DNA from: WLJO01 sp945889085
GTDB lineage: Bacteria; Actinomycetota; Acidimicrobiia; Acidimicrobiales; Ilumatobacteraceae
NCBI GenBank assembly: GCA_945889085.1
Contig: CAMDBM010000007.1
Coordinates: 1 to 64,000 of the forward strand
Length of the DNA: 64,000 nucleotides
Direction of reading: 5' to 3'
The notes beneath the pieces are model-generated. The model was given only the letters and a program-made list of their open reading frames with translations. It searched no databases and had not been told where the DNA came from. The position numbers and the translations under genes are program-made. The first letter of the stretch is position 1. Each line of letters starts with the position of its first letter. Positions 1-6,935 of the stretch are shown here, one piece after another.

Positions 1-1
1 C

Positions 2-610
2 GACGGACGCCAGTTGGTCAACTGGGTGGTGGCGGTGCGAACGGGCGACGGTCGGCCGATGCCCAAGCAGGACTGGACCGCTGAGACGGACCCGGCCGAG
101 GCTCTTGCGGAGACGGAGGGGATCGAACTCGACTTCCTCGACCTCCGGCGCCTCATCGGTGGGTGCGAGTCGGTGCTCAAGTACCCAATGGCCGATCGGG
201 AACCGATTCCGTCCTGGCGGGCGGGTCGGGTCACGCTCCTCGGCGATGCGGCGCACCCCATGCAACCCAACGGATCGAACGGCGCAGCGCAGGCAATCTT
301 GGACGCGCGCGTGCTGGCGCGCGAGCTGGTGAAACACGCAGGCACTGCAACGCCCCTCGCAGCGCTCGACACCTACGAGGCCGAGCGGATCCCTGCGACG
401 ACGGCGGTAGTGCTGAGCAACAGGACGGCCGGACCGGAGCGAATCCTCGATCTGGCCGCTGACCGCAGCCCCGACCGGTTCGAGCGTCTCGAGGACGTGG
501 TGTCCGCCGCCGAAGTAGGAGCGATCGTTGAGGAATACCAGCGCACGGCGGGATTTGATCCAGACGTGCTCAACAACCGCGCCTCGCTCCACGCGCGACT
601 CGAGGGCTGA
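2..610 (+). CDS. FAD-dependent monooxygenase, C-terminal part (5' end outside window)
   Basis: The frame is already open at base 2, so this is the last 202 residues of a longer protein. Around visible residues 76-96 it has the GRVTLLGDAAHPMQPNGSNG stretch, the second FAD/NAD-binding (GD) motif of class A aromatic hydroxylases such as salicylate hydroxylase and PhzS. The upstream DGRQLVNWV and the downstream YEAERIPATTAVV segments also fit that family. Such enzymes use NAD(P)H and O2 to hydroxylate aromatic or cyclic substrates; the substrate cannot be told from this part. A TTG at 14 is in frame but internal to the fold, so it is not the start. The gene lies 93 bases before mftE on the same strand and may share its transcript. 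Confidence 0.85.
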   Translation, partial: DGRQLVNWVVAVRTGDGRPMPKQDWTAETDPAEALAETEGIELDFLDLRRLIGGCESVLKYPMADREPIPSWRAGRVTLLGDAAHPMQPNGSNGAAQAILDARVLARELVKHAGTATPLAALDTYEAERIPATTAVVLSNRTAGPERILDLAADRSPDRFERLEDVVSAAEVGAIVEEYQRTAGFDPDVLNNRASLHARLEG

Positions 611-703
611 GACCTACAGCACGCAGCCGAGTGCGAACCGCGTTCACCCTTTCGTCCCGCACGGCCCAGCCCCGTAGGCCGCGTACCGAACTAGCCTGCG
701 GAC

Positions 704-1387
704 GTGGGCGAGTTGGGTGCGATGACGTGGACGACGATGGAACCGCAGCGACGTGTGTTCGTCGTCGTGCCGATCGGTTCGCTCGAGCAGCACGGCCCTC
801 ACCTCCCGCTCGGCACGGACACCACAATTGCGGTGGCGCTCGCACGTTCGCTCGGGGAGCACCGCTCCGAGGTGCTCGTTGCGCCCCCCATCGCCATCGG
901 CGCGAGCGGGGAGCATGCCGGATTCCCGGGAACGCTGTCGATCGGCAGCGATGTGCTCGCGGGTGTTGTTGTCGAGCTGGTTCGCTCCGCCGACTGGGCC
1001 ACCGGAGTCGTGCTCGTGAACGGTCACGGGGGGAACAGCGCCGCGCTGTCCGGGGCGATCGACACGCTGCGCTACGAGCAGCGCAACGTGCTGCCGTGGT
1101 GGCCGACCCCGCCGCGTGACCCGCGCAGCGACGCTCACGCCGGTTGGCTGGAGACGTCCGTGATGATGCACCTCGAGCCGGGTGCTGTTCGGACCGACCT
1201 GGCGGAGCCCGGCGATACCAGGCCCCTCGCGTCCATCCTCGATGACCTCCGACAGCGCGGCGTACGGGGCGTTTCTCACAACGGGGTGCTGGGCGATCCC
1301 GCCGGCGCGAACGCCGCCGAGGGTGCAGCCGTGTTCGCCGCCTGGGTGTCCGACCTCGCGGCGCGCTTCGACGCGTGGGCCACGTGA
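704..1387 (+). CDS. mftE: Mycofactocin precursor peptide peptidase, creatininase family
   Basis: This 227-residue protein belongs to the creatininase family. The family metal ligands are visible as E28, H30 and D39 in GSLEQHGPHLPLGTD, with further family motifs NGHGGN and ETS. MftE cleaves the modified MftA precursor to release the Val-Tyr derived dipeptide during mycofactocin maturation (family knowledge). The assignment to MftE rather than another creatininase rests on the next gene, mftF, and on the GVLGDP...AAEG tail, which resembles mycobacterial MftE as I recall it. The start is taken as GTG 704 because GELG at its N-terminus resembles mycobacterial MftE; ATG 722 is an alternative. The stop overlaps the start of mftF, indicating translational coupling. 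MftA-D are not in the window. Confidence 0.88.
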   Translation: MGELGAMTWTTMEPQRRVFVVVPIGSLEQHGPHLPLGTDTTIAVALARSLGEHRSEVLVAPPIAIGASGEHAGFPGTLSIGSDVLAGVVVELVRSADWATGVVLVNGHGGNSAALSGAIDTLRYEQRNVLPWWPTPPRDPRSDAHAGWLETSVMMHLEPGAVRTDLAEPGDTRPLASILDDLRQRGVRGVSHNGVLGDPAGANAAEGAAVFAAWVSDLAARFDAWAT

Positions 1388-2826
1388 GCCGTTTCGAGCT
1401 CGACCCGTCGGCACGGCTCAATTCGGACCGTCGTGTGCTCATCGGCGGGTCGCCCGTGTCGCTGTTCCGACTGAGCGCCGCCGGCTCGAGCATCATCGAC
1501 CGGATTAGATCCGGCGAATCGCTCACGCCCGGACACGCTGCGCTCACCGATCGGCTCGTCGCCGCGGGGGCGCTCCACCCGGTCTACGAGCCCGACCACG
1601 GCCCGACGGCATCCGACGTCACCCTCGTGATCCCGGCGTTCGGGGCCGACGCCGGACGGGTGCAGGAGCTGGCGCGACGCACCGGCGCCGCCCGCACGAT
1701 CGTGGTGGACGACGCATCTCCCACTCCCTTTCCGGAGGTACCCGGCATCGAGGTGTTACGACTCGGCACGAACCGCGGACCGGGCGCCGCGCGGCAGGTC
1801 GGCCTCGACATGGTCACCACGCCGTTCGTCGCGTTCCTCGATGCCGACACCGAGGTGGACGGGGGCTGGCTGGACACGCTGCTGCCCTGCTTCGCTGCGG
1901 AGTCCGTAGCCCTCGTGGCCCCCCGCGTTCGTCCCCGTCCGACGGAGCCCGGGGCACCAGCGATTGCGGTGTTGCTCGCCCGGTTCGAGGCGCTGCGCGG
2001 GCCGCTGGATCTCGGGCCGGTCCGCGGGCGGATACGGGCGGCGACGCGGATCTCGTACGTTCCCGCTGCGGCGCTCATCTGTCGAACTGCTGCACTCCGC
2101 GCATGTGGCGGCTTCGATCCCGGCATGCGGCTCGGCGAGGATGTGGACCTGGTGTGGCGCCTCGATGAGGCCGGATGGATGTGTCGGTACGAGCCAGCGA
2201 CCGAGGTTCGCCATGACGTGCGGCCTTCGCTCGGAGCGTGGCTCCGCCAGCGGTCCGGCTACGGATCCTCGGCGACCGACCTCGCCCTCCGGCACCCCGG
2301 TTCGGTGGCGCCGGTGCAGGTGTCGGTCTGGAGCGCGGTGTCGTGGGTCCTCCCAGCGATCAGGCTCCCGGCACTCGGCGCGGTCGTTGCAGCAGGCTCG
2401 ACTGCAGTGCTCGCGCGAAAACTGCCCGCTATGCCGGACAGAGTGGCGCAGGCGGTCAGGCTTGCCGGCCTCGGGCACCTGCACGCAGGGCGCATCCTGG
2501 CCACCGCCCTCACGCGTTCGTGGTGGCCCGTGACGCTCGCGGGTGCGCTCGTCTCGCGCCGGATGCGCAAGGTGCTGCTCGTCTCAGTCGCCGTACCGAC
2601 CCTCCTCGAGTGGTGGAAGGTACGTCGATCGCTCGATCCCCTCCGGTTTGCAGCGCTGCGGCTGCTCGACGACGGCGCCTACGGGTTCGGGCTCTGGCGA
2701 GGCGCATGGCGGCGGCGCTCACCGGCCGCTCTGCTGCCGAATCTGACGGGTTGGCCTGGTCGGGCGGCACGTCAAGGTTCGAACGAGACGGGGAATGCCA
2801 CACCGGTGGGGGGCGCTCAGCAGTAG
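1384..2826 (+). CDS. mftF: Mycofactocin glycosyltransferase
   Basis: A 480-residue GT2-family glycosyltransferase. After an N-terminal segment of about 75 residues typical of MftF (FELDPSARL...VLIGGSP) comes the GT-A fold, with the nucleotide-sugar/metal DAD motif at residues 153-155 and the ED acid pair at 252-253 (GEDVDLVWR). Hydrophobic stretches in the last 160 residues suggest membrane association. MftF adds beta-1,4-linked glucose units to (pre)mycofactocin (family knowledge). The start is GTG 1384, which overlaps the mftE stop as GTGA; an in-frame GTG at 1375 is possible. The gene is followed 11 bases later by a racemase-like gene. The call is well supported because mftE and mftF are adjacent. 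Confidence 0.9.
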   Translation: MSRFELDPSARLNSDRRVLIGGSPVSLFRLSAAGSSIIDRIRSGESLTPGHAALTDRLVAAGALHPVYEPDHGPTASDVTLVIPAFGADAGRVQELARRTGAARTIVVDDASPTPFPEVPGIEVLRLGTNRGPGAARQVGLDMVTTPFVAFLDADTEVDGGWLDTLLPCFAAESVALVAPRVRPRPTEPGAPAIAVLLARFEALRGPLDLGPVRGRIRAATRISYVPAAALICRTAALRACGGFDPGMRLGEDVDLVWRLDEAGWMCRYEPATEVRHDVRPSLGAWLRQRSGYGSSATDLALRHPGSVAPVQVSVWSAVSWVLPAIRLPALGAVVAAGSTAVLARKLPAMPDRVAQAVRLAGLGHLHAGRILATALTRSWWPVTLAGALVSRRMRKVLLVSVAVPTLLEWWKVRRSLDPLRFAALRLLDDGAYGFGLWRGAWRRRSPAALLPNLTGWPGRAARQGSNETGNATPVGGAQQ

Positions 2827-2837
2827 CGTCCCGAACG

Positions 2838-3797
2838 ATGGGTTTGACGCTGTATGTCGACACGGCCGCATGGCGGTCCATGATCGACGGGGTTCGGCGG
2901 GATTTCCCCGACCTCATCCCAGTGGTCAAGGGGAACGGCTACGGCTTCGGGCGAGCCTTTCTTGCCGAGCAAGCCGCAGCATTCGGCGCCACCGAGGTGG
3001 CGGTTGGCACCGTGTTCGAACTGGGGGCCATCGCCCATCTGCCGCTCCGGGCAACGGTGCTCACCCCCAGTCTGGATCTGGACAAGGTGCAGGTTCCTGA
3101 ATCCGCAACGCTCACCGTCGGCTCCTTCGAGCAACTCGAGCATCTGGTTCGACACCGGCCTCGCGGCCCGGTGGTGCTGAAGGCGATGACCACCGTCCGA
3201 CGCCATGGTTTCGACGTGGGTGACATCGCTGCGGCTCTCGACACACTGCAGTCAGCAGGGGGCGTACTCCACAGTGTGGCGCTGCACCCCCCGCTGGCGG
3301 GTTCCGACGAGGAGCGCCGAGCCGAGGTCGAGGCGCTGATCGATCAACTACCGGATGAGACGACCGTCACACTGAGCCACCTCGGCTCGGAGCACTACGC
3401 CAGGGTTCGCGAGCGGTACCCAAAGCGCAGGTTCGCGATTCGTCTGGGCAGTGTGCTGTGGCACGGGGACAAGTCGACGTTGGTGCTGCGGGCAACCGTG
3501 ATCGATGTTCACGAGGTGCGCGGCGGTGAGCGTGTTGGCTATCGCGGCGTTGCGGTGCCGAGCGACGGGTCCATCGTGATCCTCGACGCCGGCACGTCGC
3601 ATGGCGTTCATCCGCTCGCGAATGGTGACAGCCCGTTCCACTCCTCCCGGCGGCGATTGGCACTGGTTGAGGCGCCACACATGCATGTCTCCCTGGCCTT
3701 CGTTCCGGCAGGGGAACCGGTGCCTGCAATTGGTGACGAAGTGGATGTGCAGCGGCCGCTGATCTCGACCGCCGTAGACCGGATTGCCTGGCTCTGA
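2838..3797 (+). CDS. Alanine-racemase-like PLP protein behind mftF
   Basis: A 319-residue protein with the fold-III PLP barrel signature VVKGNGYGFG. K31 is the expected PLP Schiff-base lysine and Y35 the conserved tyrosine (VVKANAYGHG in Alr). Y235 in GERVGYRG matches the second catalytic base of alanine racemase (VSYG). The GYADG motif that normally follows is replaced by a GTSHGVHP segment, and the protein is shorter than typical Alr (about 370 residues), so the substrate may not be free alanine. ATG 2838 lies 11 bases after the mftF stop, and a longer open frame upstream is only the mftF shadow. Co-transcription with mftEF is likely. Whether it acts on mycofactocin or is a cell-wall racemase variant is unknown. 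Confidence 0.7.
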   Translation: MGLTLYVDTAAWRSMIDGVRRDFPDLIPVVKGNGYGFGRAFLAEQAAAFGATEVAVGTVFELGAIAHLPLRATVLTPSLDLDKVQVPESATLTVGSFEQLEHLVRHRPRGPVVLKAMTTVRRHGFDVGDIAAALDTLQSAGGVLHSVALHPPLAGSDEERRAEVEALIDQLPDETTVTLSHLGSEHYARVRERYPKRRFAIRLGSVLWHGDKSTLVLRATVIDVHEVRGGERVGYRGVAVPSDGSIVILDAGTSHGVHPLANGDSPFHSSRRRLALVEAPHMHVSLAFVPAGEPVPAIGDEVDVQRPLISTAVDRIAWL

Positions 3798-3812
3798 CAC
3801 CCAGAGAGACCG

Positions 3813-3836
3813 ACTATCCACCATCAGTGGGATAGT
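3813..3836. terminator. Hairpin after the mftEF-racemase operon
   Basis: An imperfect stem ACTATCCAC / GTGGGATAGT with a CATCA loop (one bulged base) starts 16 bases after the stop at 3797. It has no strong T run. It is a plausible end of the mft operon transcript. Confidence 0.35.
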
Positions 3837-4199
3837 TCCGAGTAAATTCTTGGTTACGGGGTGCACGGGCGGAGAACCTGGCCGATCGCCTTGACACATC
3901 ACGGTCCGTGGCATAGGCGCCTTGCATACTCACTTTGAGTGCAGGATTCGCCGAAAAACGGCCCCCAGAGCGGAATACGTCCAGCAAGCGGCCGGAAATT
4001 TCTGACCCAGGCATCAGCTCGAACTGATGTCGTTCGGTGTCGGTATTCCCTTTTTCTGGTACTTCCGTTACCCTTCGCTACGCCAAGTGCGGTACTCATC
4101 TCCCTTAGTGGGATTCCACCCGGATTCCGGGAGCAATCACACGCAGGGCACTTGAGTCAACACAAAGCGCGAACGCTACTCATGCGAAAGGCCAACACC
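3837..4199. other. Long intergenic stretch before the peptide/c-di-GMP genes
   Basis: About 360 bases without a recognisable protein gene. Visible elements are a possible promoter at 3891-3919 and a perfect hairpin CATCAG-ctcgaa-CTGATG at 4012-4029. A CCCGGATTCCGGGA near-palindrome lies near 4125-4140, and a good ribosome-binding site GAAAGG at 4186-4191 precedes the ATG at 4200. I looked for the conserved bases of a GEMM c-di-GMP riboswitch, expected given the downstream GGDEF-EAL gene, and did not find them. The base composition is lower in GC than the flanking operons. It could be a long 5' leader or hold a small RNA. Confidence 0.5.
3891..3919 (+). promoter_or_regulatory. Possible sigma-70 type promoter
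   Basis: A perfect -35 TTGACA at 3891-3896 is followed 17 bases later by TAGGCG, a weak -10. It points toward the peptide and GGDEF-EAL genes. The weak -10 keeps this tentative. Confidence 0.3.
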
Positions 4200-4301
4200 A
4201 TGAAGAACAAGATCCTCGCCAACATCTACCGCTTCGCCGGAGCTTCCACCATGGCGCTCGGCATCGTCGCAGCCCTCAGAGGCCGCAACGCCAACTGGTG
4301 A
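4200..4301 (+). CDS. Putative 33-residue cationic/hydrophobic peptide
   Basis: A short ORF starting at ATG 4200, eight bases after GAAAGG, a strong ribosome-binding site. An in-frame ATG at 4182 would give 39 residues but would place the SD inside the gene. The peptide begins MKNKILANIYRF, has a hydrophobic core (AGASTMALGIVAAL) and ends RGRNANW. That is the shape of a membrane-inserting or secreted peptide: Lys-rich start, one helix, polar tail. It ends 30 bases before the c-di-GMP gene, so the two could be co-transcribed. There is no cysteine, no AgrD-like lactone pattern and no modification enzyme next to it. I do not recognise a family. It may be a leader peptide, a signal or chance coding. 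Confidence 0.45.
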   Translation: MKNKILANIYRFAGASTMALGIVAALRGRNANW

Positions 4302-4331
4302 CCATCGCCAGAATGCTGCCAGCGGACACCT

Positions 4332-6935
4332 TTGCGCGCATCAGACACCTCCAGTTCTTCGAGTGCTAGAGCTATTGCACTCGCTCGCCCTCGTTTGCTC
4401 AGTGTCTGGGTCTTAACTCTCTCGCTCCTCGCCTTTGCAGCATTTGGCTGGCTCTCTGTAGCGCCACGGCTGACCCCTCTTGCCGCATCTCCATGGCCCT
4501 GGTGGTTCTTCTTGGGGACCTTCGTAGTCGGCAAATACATCCGAGTGGAACTAACCTCGGCTCGGGCCCAGTCAATCACTCTCGTGATGACCGATGCCGC
4601 CCTAGTCGTCGCCCTTCTTCTCGCTGAACCTCGGATGATTCCGATCGGCATCGTCGCTGCCTCTATTTCTTCGAGCCTGCTGCGCCGTTCACCGATCATC
4701 AAAGTGGCGTTCAATGTCTCGCAAGAACTCGCCGGAGCATTTATCGGCTTGTTGGCCTTTGAACTCATCCGCGATCAACAGTTGGTATCGGCCCGTTCGG
4801 GAATCGCTGCTCTCGCAGGTGGGATCACTATCGGGTTGTTCAGCCAACAGGCCGTAACTGCAGTAACCCGACTTGCGGGAGGCAACCGGCAACAGACGCC
4901 TATTCATTCGCTAGCCGTCAGCTCCGTCGGTTCCATCGGAAATGGCGTTGTTGCGCTTCAAGCCGTCTATTTTGGATCTATTTCGCTAGTTCTCACGGTG
5001 ATTCCTGTCGTGTTTATTGCTGTTCTGTACTTGGGCTACCGGTCGATAAGGAGCCAGCAACAGACCACCGACCGGACGGAACTCCTGTACAGAACAACCT
5101 CAGCACTCCATGAGCAGCCAAACATGGATGAGGGGCTACTTCGAGTACTCGACGAGGCTCGACAGGCGCTTCGCAGCAAGTCCGCTCGCATCGTTCTCCT
5201 CACAGCAGATGGAGCAGCGACTTGTGCCGCATCCGGCGACGCGCCGAGCGCGATGACAACGGCGACGGCGACCGAGGAAGCGGCGGCGAAGCGCCTCGCC
5301 TCCGAACTCCCTGGCGCGGCGCTACTCCGAACTGGAACGCCGGCGGTCACCGGTGGGCCAGCGTCTGTGTTTGCGAGCGAGGACACAATCATCGCTCCCA
5401 TCGTGAGAGGAGGCGAGCCAGCTGGAATTGTCATTGTTTCAGGGCGCTCCGGGGGGGCAGACCAGCTCGGACAGCCTGACGTCGACCTTGTTGAACTACT
5501 CGCCAAGCAGGTCGGACTCGCGCTCGAAAAGGGATTCCTTGAACGCTCTCTTCGGCAGCTTCTCGAACTCGAACAACAGCTGACACGTCAGGCGTATTAC
5601 GACGCAGTCACCGGATTGGCAAACCGCAACTACCTCAACGAGGAACTGGAGCGTCTCGCCGCACGGGCCGACCAAGGGCTTGGTGCTGTGCTCCTCGTGG
5701 ACCTTGACGACTTCAAGACCGTGAACGACAGCCTCGGACACGTGGCAGGCGACCAGCTACTCGCCGTCGTTGCCCAACGTCTTCTTCATGCCATCGGCAC
5801 GAGCGGGCTCGTCGCAAGGGTCGGGGGCGACGAGTTTGCCGTCGTACTCCCGATGATCGAAACAGATGACGATGCCCTCGCACTTGCTGACGACATCATT
5901 CGATCGGTCGCGAAACTGGTGAGCATCGAGGGTCGGGAACTTGGCATAGGCGCGTCCGTCGGAATCAGAATGACCGGTGGCGCGCCTGTCCAAGAAGTGG
6001 ACCTACTTAGAGACGCTGACCTTGCGCTGTACAACGCCAAGTCGAATGGCAAAGGCCAAGCCACCATGTTCGTGCCAGCAATGTACGCGCAGGCTCAGGA
6101 AAGACTGACCCTCACGACGGCACTTGCCAGCGCCGTGGAGCGTGACGAATTCGCGTTGGTGTTCCAACCGATTGTTCATCTTGACTCTGGACGGATGGCA
6201 GGTGTTGAAGCACTCGTTCGCTGGAGACACCCAGAACGCGGTGAAATCGGACCTGCTCAGTTTCTCGGGCTTACCGAAGAGTCTGGCCTCATCGTGCTTT
6301 TGGGTCGGAATGTCCTAAGACAGGCCCTCACTGCCCTCTCCGGCTGGCTTCCAGCATTAGGGGAAAGCGACTTCTACATCTCCGTGAACGTCTCTGCCCG
6401 GCAACTGCGAGAAGACGATTTCGCCGAGTCGGTACTTGAACTCCTCCGTCAGTTCCAGATCTCTCCCAAACGTCTTGTTCTTGAGATCACAGAGTCGATG
6501 CTCATTGATGACGTGCTCAGGACGAAGCAGGTTCTCGACCACTTGGCTGCTGTTGGTGTGCGCATCAGTCTCGACGACTTCGGCACGGGCTACTCGTCAC
6601 TGTCTCAGATCCAACAGTTGCCGTTTCACCAGATCAAGATCGACCAGTCTTTCGTCCGCAGGCTTGGATCAGGCAAGGATGCCGCTGTCGTCGTGAGGGC
6701 AATTCTTCAACTGGCTGACGCAATGCACCTCGACGCCGTTGCGGAAGGAATCGAGCTCCAGAGCCATCTCGCGGATCTTCGAGTACTGGGCTGTTCGAAG
6801 GGTCAAGGGTGGCTTTTCTCCAAGGCCATGCCGAGCGAGCAGATCAACGAAATGCTGCTGGAGTCTCGCAGATCTGCTCACCGGAAGGCGATTGAGCCCG
6901 GCCCTGTTGCCGAGAGAACCCCCGCTATCGCCTGA
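4332..6935 (+). CDS. Membrane-bound GAF-GGDEF-EAL cyclic-di-GMP enzyme
   Basis: An 867-residue protein. Residues about 20-240 hold several hydrophobic helices (a membrane sensor region), and about 255-400 look like a GAF domain. A GGDEF domain follows with intact G498-G499-D500-E501-F502, and then an EAL domain with E626-A627-L628. EAL catalytic landmarks are present (EITESM, LDDFGTGYSSL, KID, AEGIE), so both synthesis and hydrolysis of c-di-GMP look possible. No RxxD inhibitory site lies upstream of GGDEF. The start is the TTG at 4332, weakly supported, because no ATG lies before the first membrane helices in this frame. Third-codon positions are less GC-rich than in most neighbours. Its 3' end overlaps the convergent SARP gene by 58 bases. 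Confidence 0.88.
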   Translation: MRASDTSSSSSARAIALARPRLLSVWVLTLSLLAFAAFGWLSVAPRLTPLAASPWPWWFFLGTFVVGKYIRVELTSARAQSITLVMTDAALVVALLLAEPRMIPIGIVAASISSSLLRRSPIIKVAFNVSQELAGAFIGLLAFELIRDQQLVSARSGIAALAGGITIGLFSQQAVTAVTRLAGGNRQQTPIHSLAVSSVGSIGNGVVALQAVYFGSISLVLTVIPVVFIAVLYLGYRSIRSQQQTTDRTELLYRTTSALHEQPNMDEGLLRVLDEARQALRSKSARIVLLTADGAATCAASGDAPSAMTTATATEEAAAKRLASELPGAALLRTGTPAVTGGPASVFASEDTIIAPIVRGGEPAGIVIVSGRSGGADQLGQPDVDLVELLAKQVGLALEKGFLERSLRQLLELEQQLTRQAYYDAVTGLANRNYLNEELERLAARADQGLGAVLLVDLDDFKTVNDSLGHVAGDQLLAVVAQRLLHAIGTSGLVARVGGDEFAVVLPMIETDDDALALADDIIRSVAKLVSIEGRELGIGASVGIRMTGGAPVQEVDLLRDADLALYNAKSNGKGQATMFVPAMYAQAQERLTLTTALASAVERDEFALVFQPIVHLDSGRMAGVEALVRWRHPERGEIGPAQFLGLTEESGLIVLLGRNVLRQALTALSGWLPALGESDFYISVNVSARQLREDDFAESVLELLRQFQISPKRLVLEITESMLIDDVLRTKQVLDHLAAVGVRISLDDFGTGYSSLSQIQQLPFHQIKIDQSFVRRLGSGKDAAVVVRAILQLADAMHLDAVAEGIELQSHLADLRVLGCSKGQGWLFSKAMPSEQINEMLLESRRSAHRKAIEPGPVAERTPAIA

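Noticed and set aside
570..1547. An Arg-rich 325-residue open frame on the minus strand
   Set aside because: It is antisense to mftE/mftF, with composition expected for a shadow frame and no motif.
3837..4199. GEMM-type c-di-GMP riboswitch before the GGDEF-EAL gene
   Set aside because: The conserved GEMM bases and tetraloop/receptor pattern were not found; only unrelated hairpins are present.
4200..4301. AgrD-like cyclic lactone autoinducer or lanthipeptide precursor
   Set aside because: There is no cysteine or lactone-forming Ser/Thr plus aromatic pattern near the end, and no AgrB or lanthionine synthetase gene nearby.
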